From contig CP127080.1 in the NCBI GenBank assembly GCA_030252795.1, forward strand, positions 2,683,501 to 2,747,500: a stretch of DNA of 64,000 nt, given 5' to 3'. The notes beneath the pieces were generated by a model. The model worked only from the letters and a program-made list of their open reading frames with translations, made no database searches and was not told the origin of the DNA. Within the stretch, counting starts at the first letter, position 1. Each line of letters begins with the position of its first letter. The position numbers were made by a program, and so were the translations under genes. The DNA comes from Porticoccaceae bacterium LTM1. Lineage in GTDB: Bacteria; Pseudomonadota; Gammaproteobacteria; Pseudomonadales; Porticoccaceae. This document shows, piece after piece, positions 1 through 9,797 of the stretch.

Positions 1-59
1 CCGCGCAGGCGGGAATCCACCATTTCGCAGAAATGGATCCCCGCCTTCGCGGGGATGAC
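1..59. repeat. Palindromic intergenic repeat (GCGGGAATCC family), truncated by window start
   Basis: An imperfect inverted repeat with arms around GCAGGCGGGAATCCA and TGGATCCCCGCCTTCGC, ending in GGGGATGAC. Related copies lie near 11864-11889 and 22117-22190. It sits directly before paaC, presumably in the paaB-paaC gap, and its last bases supply a false upstream ATG at 55. Confidence 0.8.
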
Positions 60-90
60 AGTTGAACAGTTAACAACGACGGTAATTACT

Positions 91-867
91 ATGACCGATA
101 CAAAACTTGCCCCAAATAAGGACGCCATCGTCGACTACGCCATTCGTCTGGCCGACGACTCGCTGACTCTGGGCCACCGTCTTTCCGAGTGGTGTTCCAA
201 TGGCCCGTTTTTGGAAGAAGACATCGCCCTGATCAACGTGGCACTGGACTATGTTGGTCGAGCAAAAATGTTTTACGAATATGCCGCCACCACCGAAGGT
301 AAAGGTCGCAGTGAAGATGACATCTGCTACCTGCGTGATGCGCGCGAATATCGCAACCTGCTGATCAACGAGCTGCCCCGCGGTGATTTTGCATTCACGA
401 TTGTGCGTCAGGTTTTTGTCGACACGTTTAATATGCTGTTCTACACAGAACTGCTAAAAAGCGCAGACAAAACCCTGGCCGCTATTGCCGGCAAGTCCAT
501 TAAAGAGACCAAGTACCACTTGCGTCGCAGCCAGGAGTGGCTGATTAAATTAGGTGACGGCACCGAAGAGAGCCATAACCGCTGCCAGAACGCCATCGAA
601 GAACTGTGGGACTACGTCACCGAAATGTTTGATATGGACGCGCTGGAAACCAATCTGGTTGAACAGGGTATAGCTGTTGATCGCGCTGCTTTGCGCGAAC
701 CATGGCAAAAAATGGTCAAAGAAGTATGCGACGAAGCCACACTGCAATTACCGGATCACGACATCGCCATTCGCGGTGGCCGCAGCGGGATTCATACCGA
801 GCACCTCGGTTTTCTGCTGGCAGAATTACAGTTTGTACAGCGGGCTTACCCAGGCAATACCTGGTAA
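91..867 (+). CDS. paaC: 1,2-phenylacetyl-CoA epoxidase subunit PaaC
   Basis: Structural subunit of the multicomponent ring 1,2-phenylacetyl-CoA epoxidase, a cytoplasmic oxygenase that epoxidises the aromatic ring of phenylacetyl-CoA. The 258-residue all-helical ferritin-like protein matches PaaC over its length, with recognisable stretches such as LGHRLSEWC near the N terminus, NVALDYVGRAKMFYEYAA in the middle and a C-terminal HTEHLGFLLAELQFVQRAYP. In the family PaaC supports the catalytic di-iron subunit PaaA. I take the ATG at 91; the in-frame ATG at 55 lies inside a palindromic repeat. paaD and paaE follow on the same strand, and paaA and paaB are expected just left of the window. Confidence 0.95.
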   Translation: MTDTKLAPNKDAIVDYAIRLADDSLTLGHRLSEWCSNGPFLEEDIALINVALDYVGRAKMFYEYAATTEGKGRSEDDICYLRDAREYRNLLINELPRGDFAFTIVRQVFVDTFNMLFYTELLKSADKTLAAIAGKSIKETKYHLRRSQEWLIKLGDGTEESHNRCQNAIEELWDYVTEMFDMDALETNLVEQGIAVDRAALREPWQKMVKEVCDEATLQLPDHDIAIRGGRSGIHTEHLGFLLAELQFVQRAYPGNTW

Positions 868-875
868 GTAGGCCT

Positions 876-947
876 GTCATCCTGAGCGTAGCGAAGGATC
901 TCGTAGGTTAATGTTCCACTGAGATCCTTCGCTATGCTCAGGATGAC
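876..947. repeat. Long inverted repeat between paaC and paaD
   Basis: Two 27-base arms (876-902 and 921-947), each beginning or ending GTCATCCTGAGC, are complementary with one mismatch and separated by 18 bases. A transcript would fold into a strong hairpin 8 bases after the paaC stop. A second copy lies between paaD and paaE and a collapsed copy at 21588. Confidence 0.9.
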
Positions 948-975
948 AAATAATGATGATGACAAGAGAGCGTAT

Positions 976-1527
976 ATGGTTGCACTAATCCCCACCGTCA
1001 GCGCAGAACAGGTCGAACGCGACCAGCGTCGTGCCGACCCGGCTACTGCTGAGCTCTGGAAGTTGCTGGACGCTGTCCACGACCCGGAGGTACCCGTGCT
1101 GTCGCTGTGGGACTTGGGCGTACTGCGCGATATCGAAAAACAGGACGACAAAATCATTGTCACCCTGACGCCGACATACAGCGGCTGCCCAGCCATCAAA
1201 ACCATGGCGGAAGATGTCGAAGCGGCATTGCGTGCTGCAGGCTATAACGATGTCGACATACGCAACCAGCTGGCTCCAGCCTGGACGACAGATTGGTTAA
1301 GCCCCGAAGGGCATCGCAAGTTAAAAGAGTACGGTATTGCGCCACCGCAAGAGTCTTCAACCTGCAGAGACTCGCGCAGCCCAATGGGAAAAGAGCCCAG
1401 CGTGCCCTGCCCGCAATGTGGCTCAAGCAATACTCGAAAAATCAGTGAATTTGGTTCAACCGCCTGCAAAGCACTGTATCAGTGTGAAGATTGCCACGAG
1501 CCATTTGATTATTTTAAGTGCCTGTAA
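976..1527 (+). CDS. paaD: 1,2-phenylacetyl-CoA epoxidase assembly protein PaaD
   Basis: PaaD of the phenylacetyl-CoA epoxidase system, a 183-residue cytoplasmic protein of the MIP18/DUF59 family thought to help assemble the iron-sulfur or di-iron centres of the complex. The N-terminal DUF59 domain shows DPEVPVLSLWDLGVLRD and the family cysteine in TYSGCPA. The C-terminal third is a zinc ribbon with CPQCGSSNTR, a central cysteine (STAC), CEDC and a final Cys before the stop. The ATG at 976 follows a GAGAG ribosome site; an in-frame ATG at 934 lies inside the upstream inverted repeat and is rejected. Flanked on both sides by copies of the same palindrome. Confidence 0.94.
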   Translation: MVALIPTVSAEQVERDQRRADPATAELWKLLDAVHDPEVPVLSLWDLGVLRDIEKQDDKIIVTLTPTYSGCPAIKTMAEDVEAALRAAGYNDVDIRNQLAPAWTTDWLSPEGHRKLKEYGIAPPQESSTCRDSRSPMGKEPSVPCPQCGSSNTRKISEFGSTACKALYQCEDCHEPFDYFKCL

Positions 1528-1537
1528 AAGTGATTTT

Positions 1538-1609
1538 GTCATCCTGAGCACAGCGAAGGATCTCGTACCCTACCGCAATATAGAGATCCTTCGCTGCGCT
1601 CAGGATGAC
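1538..1609. repeat. Long inverted repeat between paaD and paaE
   Basis: Arms 1538-1564 and 1583-1609 (27 bases each, one mismatch) start GTCATCCTGAGC and belong to the same family as the element at 876-947. It begins 10 bases after the paaD stop. Confidence 0.9.
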
Positions 1610-1639
1610 AGCTAAAAAATTATCGACAGAGTAAGAACT

Positions 1640-2734
1640 ATGAACGACACCAACTTCTACAAATTAAACGTCGCCGCCGTGGTGCCGGAAACCGACACTG
1701 CCGTTCAGGTAATTTTTGATATTCCAGGCGAGTTAAAAAACAAATATGAATTTATTCAGGGCCAATACCTGACCTTGAAACAAACCATCAATGGCGAAGA
1801 CGTTCGCCGCTCCTACTCTATCTGTTCCACTGTGGGCGACGAGCAGTTGCGTGTGGGAATCAAAAAGATTGATGACGGTGTTTTTTCCACCTACGCCAAT
1901 GAGCAATTAAAAGCTGGCGACACTCTGGAAGTGATGCCGCCGCAGGGCAAGTTCTATACCGAACTGAATCCGACCAATGCCAAAAACTATATGTGCATTG
2001 CTGCCGGCTCAGGTATTACCCCAATGCTGTCGATTATCAAAACCGTGCTGGCCACCGAGCCTAACAGCAAAGTCACGCTGATTTACGGCAACCAGCGCGT
2101 TAAAAGCATGATGTTCCGCGAAGAGCTGTCCGACATTAAGAACGCCAACATGGAACGTTTTCAGTGGATTAATATCCTCAGTCGCGAAGAGCACGAAGCA
2201 GAAGTACTGCACGGCCGCATCAATAACAAAAAAGGCGCTGAATTGCAGGCCAAAAAGTTAATCGCCATTAATGAATTCCAGGAATTCTTCCTGTGCGGCC
2301 CTGAGGCTATGATTTCAGAAGTCTCTCGTGGACTGCGTTCCGAAGGAATCGACGAATCCCAGATTCATTACGAATTGTTTGGCGCATCGGCTGAAGCAGC
2401 CCAGGCCGCTGTTCAGAAGCACCACGAGCGCGCGGAGAAATACGGCAAGCTGGTGAGTAACGTCACCCTGATGTCTGGCGGCCGTCGTGTTAATTTTGAC
2501 CTGAGTGCCGACGGCGAAAACCTTTTGGACGCTGGAATCGACAACGGTGTCGACCTGCCGTTCTCCTGTAAAGGCGGTGTCTGTGCCACCTGTAAAGCCA
2601 AACTGATTGAAGGCGAAGTGGAGATGGACCTGACCCACGGCCTGGAGCAGTACGAAATAGATAAAGGCTTTATTCTCACCTGCCAGTCACACCCGGTGAG
2701 TGAAAAAGTAGTCGTGGATTTCGACCAGCATTAA
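1640..2734 (+). CDS. paaE: 1,2-phenylacetyl-CoA epoxidase reductase subunit PaaE
   Basis: The 364-residue electron transfer subunit that passes electrons from NADPH through FAD and a [2Fe-2S] cluster to the PaaA oxygenase. An N-terminal ferredoxin-reductase FAD domain carries RRSYSICS, the nucleotide domain carries AAGSGITPMLS, and the C-terminal plant-type ferredoxin domain has cysteines at about 310, 315, 318 and 348 (FSCKGGVCATC and LTCQSHP). This is the CX4CX2CX29C pattern of the family. It is the last gene of the paa run here and is followed by a rho-independent terminator. Confidence 0.96.
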   Translation: MNDTNFYKLNVAAVVPETDTAVQVIFDIPGELKNKYEFIQGQYLTLKQTINGEDVRRSYSICSTVGDEQLRVGIKKIDDGVFSTYANEQLKAGDTLEVMPPQGKFYTELNPTNAKNYMCIAAGSGITPMLSIIKTVLATEPNSKVTLIYGNQRVKSMMFREELSDIKNANMERFQWINILSREEHEAEVLHGRINNKKGAELQAKKLIAINEFQEFFLCGPEAMISEVSRGLRSEGIDESQIHYELFGASAEAAQAAVQKHHERAEKYGKLVSNVTLMSGGRRVNFDLSADGENLLDAGIDNGVDLPFSCKGGVCATCKAKLIEGEVEMDLTHGLEQYEIDKGFILTCQSHPVSEKVVVDFDQH

Positions 2735-2761
2735 TCCAACCCACATTTTAATTTCCAGATT

Positions 2762-2798
2762 AAATGGCCTGTTTACTGAAGTGAACAGGCCATTTTTT
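2762..2798 (+). terminator. Rho-independent terminator after paaE
   Basis: AATGGCCTGTT and AACAGGCCATT form an 11-base stem with a 10-base loop followed by a run of T. It ends the paa operon. Confidence 0.88.
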
Positions 2799-2894
2799 CA
2801 AATCCAACAAGCCGGTTACATTCACGGTCGTCACAATACAGTCACAACTCTGTAGCATCATGCCACCCCTACTTTGCAGTTCCGGGATTTCATT

Positions 2895-4736
2895 ATGTTG
2901 CTGCCTGAAACAAGACGCCCCACAGATCCCTTACATCAGGTCTTAACCAATATTCTCGACCAGCAATCCCTTGAGTGTTGGTTTCAACCTATTGTCGATT
3001 TTCCCAGTCGAACTATTCTTGGCTATGAAGCACTGGCTCGCGGCCCACAGCATAGTTCACTTCATATGCCCTCAGCGCTGTTCGCATGCGCCCATGACAG
3101 TAATCAACTTCAAAGGCTTGAAGAGCTTTGCATAGCTACTGCCTGCGCCCAATTTCTGAAACTGGAATTGCCCGGCAAACTTTTCATTAACATTTCTGCC
3201 GCCGACATTTATCAACTGGACAGGCCACACAGCATAATCGGAACAACTCTTGCCAACTATGCAGAGCAGATTAATATCGTTTTGGAGGTGTCGGAAAAAG
3301 CACCGCTTAACGACTATAAACGCATTCGCGAAATCTCTAATTACTGCCACAAGATTGGCCTGCAACTGGCCATTGATGACCTCGGAAGTGGTTATTCCGG
3401 ATTGCGGACCTGGGCTGAGCTACACCCTGACTATGTAAAAATTGATATGCACTTTGTGCGGGACATTCACAAAGACTCTGTTAAACGGGAGTTTGTGCGC
3501 TCAATTTGTGAAATCGCCAGAGGCATGAATTGCCACCTTATTGCAGAAGGAATTGAACACCCTCTGGAACTGGAAACCCTGCGAAATCTTGGTTTGAAGC
3601 TTGGGCAGGGCTTTCTGCTACACCCGCCTTCCAGTTATCCGCAGAAAAAACTCTCCGGACTGGCAAAACAACTCGGCACGTCCAACTCCATCAGCACCCG
3701 ACGTCAAAATACCCGGCCCGCTGACACCGTTGCTGCCATTGTACAAAGCGCACAATCGCTTCCACCGGAAATTGTCGCCGAGGACGTTAATGATTTCTTT
3801 ATTCGCAATCCATCCGTAAGTTCAGTCCCTATTGTCGAAAATGAAAAACCTGTTGGGCTGATCTCCCGCTCACAGATTCTCGAAATTTTTTCAGGACGAT
3901 TCTCTCACCAACTCTATGGTCGGCAGCCCGTAACCAACTTAATGAATCGTCAACCGATCATTGTCGATGCAGATACACGTCTCGAAGAAGTTAGTCAGCG
4001 AATTACCGAAGAGCAGCATGCGGACCTCAGTAATGACTTCATCGTTACCCGCAATGGCAAATACATTGGCGTGGGTAAAGTAAATGATTTACTGCGGCGC
4101 ATTACCGAGTACCAGATGCGGTATGCCCGATACAGCAACCCATTAACCCTGTTGCCGGGCAATGTTCCCATTTACGAGTGGATTGATCAGCTATTGGATC
4201 AGCGCGAACATTTTCGTCTCGCATACATTGACCTCAATAATTTCAAGCCGTTTAACGACACCTACGGCTACAGTCGTGGCGATGAGGTGTTAGCAACAAT
4301 GGCTGATATTCTGGTCGCCGCTACCGATCCGGATACAGATCTGGTGGGGCATGTTGGGGGAGATGATTTTGTTATCCTGTTTCGCAGCCCGGACTGGCGG
4401 CATCGCTGCGAAGAGATATTTAATCGATTTGATCACGAGAAAAGACGTTTTTACGATTCGCCTGATTTACAGGAAGGCGGAATCTGGTGTGAAGATCGCC
4501 AGGGGAACAATAATTTCTTTGGCCTTCTTACCCTGGCGATGGGTGTCGTTGTTCCCGATCCTGACCGCTGCCAGTCACACCACGATGTTGCCCAGATGGC
4601 TACCGAAGCCAAACATCAGGCAAAAATGCGCGGGAAAAACCAGAACTACACATTCCTTTCGCGCCGTCGTGGACCTTCCGAATATCGATTCAAAAGCATG
4701 GTCAGGGATCAGAGCAATTCTCGCAGAGCCATTTAG
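2895..4736 (+). CDS. EAL-CBS-GGDEF cyclic-di-GMP turnover protein
   Basis: Cytoplasmic protein of about 613 residues with an N-terminal EAL phosphodiesterase domain, a central pair of CBS domains and a C-terminal GGDEF cyclase domain. The EAL domain keeps the motif in YEALARG, the Asn in FINIS, the Glu in [16 protein letters not shown], the Lys in YVKID, AEGIE and GQGF, so c-di-GMP hydrolysis looks possible. The GGDEF signature is GGDDF, so cyclase activity is also possible, but the RxxD product-inhibition site is not conserved (PDTD at that place). No transmembrane segment is visible; the CBS pair suggests nucleotide sensing. I choose the ATG at 2895; a TTG at 2874 is possible. The gene overlaps the convergent slipin gene by 4 bases. 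Confidence 0.92.
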   Translation: MLLPETRRPTDPLHQVLTNILDQQSLECWFQPIVDFPSRTILGYEALARGPQHSSLHMPSALFACAHDSNQLQRLEELCIATACAQFLKLELPGKLFINISAADIYQLDRPHSIIGTTLANYAEQINIVLEVSEKAPLNDYKRIREISNYCHKIGLQLAIDDLGSGYSGLRTWAELHPDYVKIDMHFVRDIHKDSVKREFVRSICEIARGMNCHLIAEGIEHPLELETLRNLGLKLGQGFLLHPPSSYPQKKLSGLAKQLGTSNSISTRRQNTRPADTVAAIVQSAQSLPPEIVAEDVNDFFIRNPSVSSVPIVENEKPVGLISRSQILEIFSGRFSHQLYGRQPVTNLMNRQPIIVDADTRLEEVSQRITEEQHADLSNDFIVTRNGKYIGVGKVNDLLRRITEYQMRYARYSNPLTLLPGNVPIYEWIDQLLDQREHFRLAYIDLNNFKPFNDTYGYSRGDEVLATMADILVAATDPDTDLVGHVGGDDFVILFRSPDWRHRCEEIFNRFDHEKRRFYDSPDLQEGGIWCEDRQGNNNFFGLLTLAMGVVVPDPDRCQSHHDVAQMATEAKHQAKMRGKNQNYTFLSRRRGPSEYRFKSMVRDQSNSRRAI

Positions 4737-5488
4737 CTGCCGCTTTCATTACCTATAATTCGATTCATTAAATCCACCGGCAGTGGAAAAACGATTGTCG
4801 AACTCTTCTCACCGGCAATCTCTGTCAATGTCTGCAGGTATCGCAATTGCAGCGATTGCGGTTGTGTGCCAAGAATTTTCGCTGCCTGCGCCAGTTTTTC
4901 TGCCGCTTGATGCTCACCTTCAGCATGTATCACTTTGGCGCGACGCTCCCGCTCCGCTTCCGCCTGTTTGGCAATTGCGCGAATCATGCTCTCATCCAGG
5001 TCAACATGCTTGATCTCAACATTGGAAACCTTGATTCCCCACGCATCAGTCTGTTGATCCAGAATCACCTGAATATCTGCATTTAATTTTTCGCGCTTGG
5101 AAAGCATATCATCAAGATCGTGCTGGCCAAGCACTGAGCGCAGTGTAGTCTGGGCAAGCTGACTGGTAGCTTCGAGATAATTTTCCACCGCAATAATTGC
5201 TTTTTGCGGATCGACCACTCGAAAATAAACCACTGCGTTTACCTTGACCGATACGTTATCCATTGAGATAACATCCTGGGTCGGCACATCCATCACAATG
5301 GTGCGAAGATCCACCCTGACCATTTGCTGCAGGCCAGGGATAACAATTATCAGGCCAGGACCTTTAACCTTATAAAAGCGACCCAATAAAAAGATCACGC
5401 CTCGATCGTATTCGCGCAGTACGCGAAACGTGGACATGATTATCAGAATCGCAAATACGGTTAACGTAACCGAAAAATATTCCATCAT
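4733..5488 (-). CDS. Slipin (stomatin/SPFH-domain) membrane protein
   Basis: A 251-residue bacterial slipin with one N-terminal membrane segment (about residues 5-22), an SPFH domain with [17 protein letters not shown] and [19 protein letters not shown], and a helical [17 protein letters not shown] tail typical for oligomerising stomatins. Slipins are cleaved or partnered by NfeD-type proteases and are thought to organise membrane microdomains. The ATG at 5488 has a GGGAGT ribosome site that overlaps the end of the nfeD gene, 4 bases upstream, so the two are translated as a pair. I infer joint membrane quality control. Confidence 0.93.
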   Translation of the reverse strand: MMEYFSVTLTVFAILIIMSTFRVLREYDRGVIFLLGRFYKVKGPGLIIVIPGLQQMVRVDLRTIVMDVPTQDVISMDNVSVKVNAVVYFRVVDPQKAIIAVENYLEATSQLAQTTLRSVLGQHDLDDMLSKREKLNADIQVILDQQTDAWGIKVSNVEIKHVDLDESMIRAIAKQAEAERERRAKVIHAEGEHQAAEKLAQAAKILGTQPQSLQLRYLQTLTEIAGEKSSTIVFPLPVDLMNRIIGNESGS

Positions 5489-5492
5489 AGGA

Positions 5493-6836
5493 TTACTCCC
5501 GAGAGTTGTTATCCATTGGTGTCACTGACAGCTTCAAACCATCAACTGCCAGCACTCGCACATAATCACCTTTCTGCAGGGGTTGATCACATATTGCCTG
5601 CCAGCGCTCCCCCTGAACCAACACTATCAGCTGCTCACCTTGCCCTGTGATTACCTGTGCCACGTCACCTACCAATATAGACACACCGGAAACCGTCGGT
5701 CCGCGTCGATAACGCAGCAGCATTCCCAGCACCAGTATCAACAAACCGGCTGAAACGGCGGTCAACGCCAGAATAATTGGCCAGGCAATCTGGAAAGCTG
5801 GCAGCTTGGTATCCATCAGCATGATAGAGCCCACCACAAAGGCAATAATCCCGCCCACGCCCAACACCCCAAAGCTGGGTGAAAAGGCTTCTGCTGTCAT
5901 CAATCCGATACCCAACACAATGAGCGCCAGCGCCGAATAACTGACGGGCAAAACCTGCAAGGCATAGAGAGCAGTAATTAAACAGATCGCCCCGATAATC
6001 CCCGGGCCGCCCATTCCCGGGTTGGAAAATTCAAAAATCAAACCGTAAATGCCAATCAACAACAGGATGTAAGCCACGTTGGGATCGGTAATGATGGACA
6101 GAAATTCGTAGCGCCAATCCGGTTCATGCAGGCTGACCTCGGCATCCGTCGTAGCGAGCGTCACCTTGCCGGCCTCAGTTGTGACGACCCTTCCATTGAT
6201 TAATTTCAGCAGTTCCGATGTATTACTGGCCACCAGGTCAACTACGTTTTTTTCGCGTGCCTGCTCTGCGGTGAGCGTCGCAGCATCCGTGACAGCACGC
6301 TCCGCCCACTCGGCATTCCGTCCTCGCAACTCAGCCAGTCCGCGAATATAGGCCACCGCATCATTGATCATCTTGCGTTCCATGGCAGTAGAAGGTTGTT
6401 TGGACTTTTCGGCTGAGGGAGAGTCTGGATCAGGTTCATCAGGTGATGAAGGCATTCCCGGCGCGCCGATCTGCACTGGTGTAGCGGCACCGAGATTTGT
6501 AGCTGGTGCCATCGCCGATATATGGCTGGCGTAGAGAATATAGGTTCCGGCACTGGCCGCCCGGGCTCCGCTGGGCTCCACATAGCCAATGACCGGGATG
6601 GGCGATGCAATGATGGCCTGAATAATATCGCGCATGGCACGATCCAGGCCGCCGGGTGTATCCATCGCCAGGATTACAGCATGCGCGCCCTGTTCATCGG
6701 CGTCTTCCAGCCCCCTGACGACATAATCCGCTGTGGCCGGGCCAATAGCCCCCTGAATTTTCAGTATCCACACGGACTCTGCCGCAGATACCGACAGTGA
6801 GGTTACCAACAATAAAAGTAGCCATAGTTTTCTCAT
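5493..6836 (-). CDS. NfeD-family membrane serine protease
   Basis: A 447-residue protein with a signal peptide ([15 protein letters not shown]), a ClpP-like protease domain, about five membrane helices and a C-terminal OB-fold (NfeD) domain. The nucleophile serine is expected in [12 protein letters not shown] and the catalytic lysine in [16 protein letters not shown], as in the archaeal PH1510 protease. In that family the enzyme cuts the C terminus of its stomatin partner, which fits the slipin gene 4 bases downstream. The ATG at 6836 is preferred over an earlier in-frame start at 6863 because it starts directly at the signal peptide. Divergent from pyruvate kinase. Confidence 0.93.
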   Translation of the reverse strand: MRKLWLLLLLVTSLSVSAAESVWILKIQGAIGPATADYVVRGLEDADEQGAHAVILAMDTPGGLDRAMRDIIQAIIASPIPVIGYVEPSGARAASAGTYILYASHISAMAPATNLGAATPVQIGAPGMPSSPDEPDPDSPSAEKSKQPSTAMERKMINDAVAYIRGLAELRGRNAEWAERAVTDAATLTAEQAREKNVVDLVASNTSELLKLINGRVVTTEAGKVTLATTDAEVSLHEPDWRYEFLSIITDPNVAYILLLIGIYGLIFEFSNPGMGGPGIIGAICLITALYALQVLPVSYSALALIVLGIGLMTAEAFSPSFGVLGVGGIIAFVVGSIMLMDTKLPAFQIAWPIILALTAVSAGLLILVLGMLLRYRRGPTVSGVSILVGDVAQVITGQGEQLIVLVQGERWQAICDQPLQKGDYVRVLAVDGLKLSVTPMDNNSRE

Positions 6837-6962
6837 GTGAGTAAGTATAGAAGGCTTCTGCAACTCTTCAGGACTGAAAGAAATGAGAGTCTTTGCGATT
6901 CAGCTGTCATACTACTGTGTACAATAGTGAGAAATTCGCCTGTATTCACAACTGTAAAAACA

Positions 6963-8399
6963 ATGATGAAACGCACCAAGATTATTGCCACCCTGGGGCC
7001 AGCCAGTTCCGACGCCGACACCATTCACAACCTGATTCGTGCGGGCACAAATGTCTTTCGCATCAATTTTTCCCACGGCAAGCCCGACGAGCACCGCGAA
7101 CGGGCCCGGCTGGTTCGACAGGAGGCTGAAAAGCTCAATGCTCATGTGGCTTTGCTGGGCGACCTGCAAGGACCCAAGATTCGCATTGCCGGTTTTGCGG
7201 AAGGACAAGCCACGCTAAGACAGGACGCCGGGTTTGTGCTGGATACCGCACTGGACTCCGATGCGGGCGACGACACACAGGTAGGTTGCAGCTACACCCA
7301 ACTACCGGAAGACTGCCGCCCAGGCCAGACCCTGCTGCTGGACGACGGTCGCCTGCAGCTGCTGATCGAGAAGATTGAAGACACGCGGATTTACACCAAA
7401 GTACTGGTTGGCGGCACGCTCTACCCCAAAAAAGGGATCAACCTGCTGGGTGGCGGCTTGTCTGCACCAGCGCTGACCGATAAAGACCTGGAAGACCTGC
7501 AGCTCGCATCCGAACTGGAGCTGGACTATCTCGCCATCTCCTTTCCGCGCAGCGCCGACGATATGCACTACGCCCGTCGCTGCGCCACCCGTGCGGGCTG
7601 TAACGCCCGATTGATTTCCAAAATTGAACGCGCCGAAACCGTTGCCAATGACCAAACCCTGGACGACATTATTCGCGCATCTGATGCGGTAATGGTGGCG
7701 CGCGGAGATCTGGGCGTGGAAATTGGTGACGCAGAGCTGATTGGTGTGCAGAAAAAAATTATTCTGCGATCGCGACAACTGGATCGCCCGGTAATTACTG
7801 CCACCCAAATGATGGAGACAATGATCGAGAACGCCATCCCCACTCGCGCCGAAGTGTTCGACGTGGCCAACGCGGTACTGGATGGCACCGACGCAGTAAT
7901 GCTCTCCGCCGAGACTGCCACCGGCAAGCACCCCGTTACCGTTGTGGAAGCGATGAGCCGCATCGCCCTGGGTGCAGAAAAACAGCGCAGCGCAAAAACT
8001 TCCGGCCACCGTATGGACCGTCTGTTTGATACCACTGAAGACGCCATTGCGATGGCCGCAATGTACGCTGCCAACCATATGCCGCGAGTGAAAGCGATTG
8101 TCTGCCTGACCGAATCCGGCACCACCCCGCTACTGATGTCGCGCATTCGTTCCGGCCTGCCGATCTACGCCATGTCAGAGCACAAAGCCTCACTGAATCG
8201 AATGGCTCTGTTTCGCGGTGTAATTCCCCGCTACTACGACATGTCATCCGTGGAAAACCGCAACAAACTGCTGACTAATGCAGTGAAGCAACTTAAAGCC
8301 AACGGGTTTATTCAGAAAGGTGATGTGGTACTCGGGACTCGAGGTGATTTGGTTGGCCAGGGTGGGATGACCAATACGTTGAAGATTTTTGAGGTGTGA
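6963..8399 (+). CDS. pyk: Pyruvate kinase
   Basis: Glycolytic enzyme converting phosphoenolpyruvate and ADP to pyruvate and ATP in the cytoplasm. The 478-residue product starts MMKRTKIIATLGPAS and holds the active-site stretches RINFSHG, ISKIERAE, VMVARGDLGVE and TATQMMETMIENAIPTRAE, followed by a C-terminal allosteric domain ending in GMTNTLKIFEV. Length and sequence resemble the PykA (type II) form. The reading frame is open upstream to 6837, but the ATG at 6963 matches the family N terminus. Transcribed divergently from nfeD across about 126 bases. Confidence 0.97.
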   Translation: MMKRTKIIATLGPASSDADTIHNLIRAGTNVFRINFSHGKPDEHRERARLVRQEAEKLNAHVALLGDLQGPKIRIAGFAEGQATLRQDAGFVLDTALDSDAGDDTQVGCSYTQLPEDCRPGQTLLLDDGRLQLLIEKIEDTRIYTKVLVGGTLYPKKGINLLGGGLSAPALTDKDLEDLQLASELELDYLAISFPRSADDMHYARRCATRAGCNARLISKIERAETVANDQTLDDIIRASDAVMVARGDLGVEIGDAELIGVQKKIILRSRQLDRPVITATQMMETMIENAIPTRAEVFDVANAVLDGTDAVMLSAETATGKHPVTVVEAMSRIALGAEKQRSAKTSGHRMDRLFDTTEDAIAMAAMYAANHMPRVKAIVCLTESGTTPLLMSRIRSGLPIYAMSEHKASLNRMALFRGVIPRYYDMSSVENRNKLLTNAVKQLKANGFIQKGDVVLGTRGDLVGQGGMTNTLKIFEV

Positions 8400-8405
8400 A
8401 TGTAA

Positions 8406-8429
8406 AAGGGGCTGAATATTCAGCCCCTT
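8406..8429. terminator. Perfect palindrome between convergent pyk and M50-like gene
   Basis: AAGGGGCTGAATATTCAGCCCCTT is a perfect 24-base palindrome located in the short gap between two convergent genes. It probably works as a shared terminator, although the T tract is weak on both sides. Confidence 0.75.
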
Positions 8430-8438
8430 ATTGGAACT

Positions 8439-9752
8439 TTAATTCTGCAAATTCAGAAGTGGCATATTAGCCATCAGTGAATTGACCAAATTTTCATCCA
8501 AACGTTTCGCCTCTTCCAGTGCGTGGCTACTACTTGCCAGATTTCCAAGTTTTTGATACCCCTCACAAAGTCCGACATATGTCATAGCCAGCTGGGCTGG
8601 TATGACTTTTTGTCTTTCCTCTTCTTTTTTTATTTTCTCCAGGAGCTTAACGCCCTCTTCAACATCAAATGAAGTTCGAATCAGAATAACTGCATAGGTG
8701 CCAACCACAGAGTTCTCCCATGGGATTTGCCGAAATGCTCGCTGGGACAGCTCCAGCATTTTTTTATCATCTCGACTACCTTTGCAGTACATAGAAAATG
8801 CATAGTTATTTTCACAAATTGCTAATACCACCTTAGACTGGTCACTACCATCCTTGCTCTCTGCATCCTTCGCCACCTGAAGAGCCGCTTCTGAATTCAC
8901 AAGAAATTCCTCAAACTTCCCCTCTATGTAATACGCGTAGCTGAGAGCAATCAATAAAACCGGGGACTCCTGATAATTGCGACAAGAGAAGACAAAGTCT
9001 TGTAATTCGCCAAATCTATTTCTTGAAATCAATGCAGTGACTATCGTCGAATAATAAACCCCATCAGTTGCAACCACAGAATCTGGTGTTGAACGGAAAA
9101 TATCCAAGATCCTCATACCATCAGACTTTAAGGCCTGTCTGACTACCTGCGGATATATTGAGCAAAAAAACAAAGCCCCATTCACTAAAGCACACACAAG
9201 CCAAAATAATGACTTAGGCTCAATGCTTAACACATCCAAACCGTAGATAAATATGTATACTGATAACAAACAAATTAGTAAGTTAACCAAGAAACCAGCT
9301 GACAGCATCAAGATATTCCGCCATACCTGACGCTTATAAGCAGGGTAAGCACAGTATGCCAAACCAAGTGTTGGAGAAGTTTTCAACCTCCAGATCGTAT
9401 TTTTAGTATTCCACGAAAAAATCTCTTCACCCTCTCCAAATTCAACAATAGGGCATACCCCACCTGTAAGTCTTGCTACGGCCCAATGCCCGAGCTCGTG
9501 AAGCGCTATACTGATGAACTGAAGAGCATACGCCCACGCTGAAATTAGAAGTAATGCCAGAAAAAAGTTAGACTCAAAACTGATTTCCAGCCAATACCCA
9601 ACCGGAATTCCCACTAGGACTAAGAGCCAGACAATCCTGGCTCTTTTGGATACTGAGTTTTTGAAGCAAATAGGACACAACAGTTCGTTTTTATCATTAC
9701 GTGTAAAACCTGATTCAACAGTTGATTCTAATTGGCACCTTGAGCACTCCAT
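8439..9752 (-). CDS. Site-2-protease-like (M50) membrane protein with zinc ribbon and helical repeat tail
   Basis: A 437-residue multi-pass membrane protein. Residues 3-29 form a small zinc ribbon (CSRC and CPIC). The membrane core holds ALHELGHW (H85, E86, H89), the HExxH zinc motif of M50 proteases, then SAGFLVN matching the usual AGPxxN stretch, and SDGMRILD (D211) matching the DG motif that supplies the third zinc ligand. The last 200 residues are soluble and look like TPR-type helical repeats. All catalytic elements seem present, so intramembrane protease activity is a fair inference; the substrate is unknown. The ATG at 9752 has an AAGGAG site 8 bases upstream; the GTG at 9758 would be too close to it. 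The gene is AT-richer than its surroundings. Confidence 0.8.
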   Translation of the reverse strand: MECSRCQLESTVESGFTRNDKNELLCPICFKNSVSKRARIVWLLVLVGIPVGYWLEISFESNFFLALLLISAWAYALQFISIALHELGHWAVARLTGGVCPIVEFGEGEEIFSWNTKNTIWRLKTSPTLGLAYCAYPAYKRQVWRNILMLSAGFLVNLLICLLSVYIFIYGLDVLSIEPKSLFWLVCALVNGALFFCSIYPQVVRQALKSDGMRILDIFRSTPDSVVATDGVYYSTIVTALISRNRFGELQDFVFSCRNYQESPVLLIALSYAYYIEGKFEEFLVNSEAALQVAKDAESKDGSDQSKVVLAICENNYAFSMYCKGSRDDKKMLELSQRAFRQIPWENSVVGTYAVILIRTSFDVEEGVKLLEKIKKEEERQKVIPAQLAMTYVGLCEGYQKLGNLASSSHALEEAKRLDENLVNSLMANMPLLNLQN

Positions 9753-9797
9753 ACACACTTCTCCTTAAGAAAATCTTCCATAAAATGGATTTAAAAC

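Noticed and set aside
846-1205. Minus-strand 119-codon frame over the paaC-paaD junction
   Set aside because: Antisense to paaD and includes the repeat translation VILSIAKDLS; no protein family.
1337-1615. Plus-strand 92-codon frame within paaD and the following repeat
   Set aside because: Out-of-frame shadow of paaD ending in the repeat (VILSTAKDL).
7302-8078. Minus-strand 258-codon frame opposite pyk
   Set aside because: Antisense shadow of pyruvate kinase.
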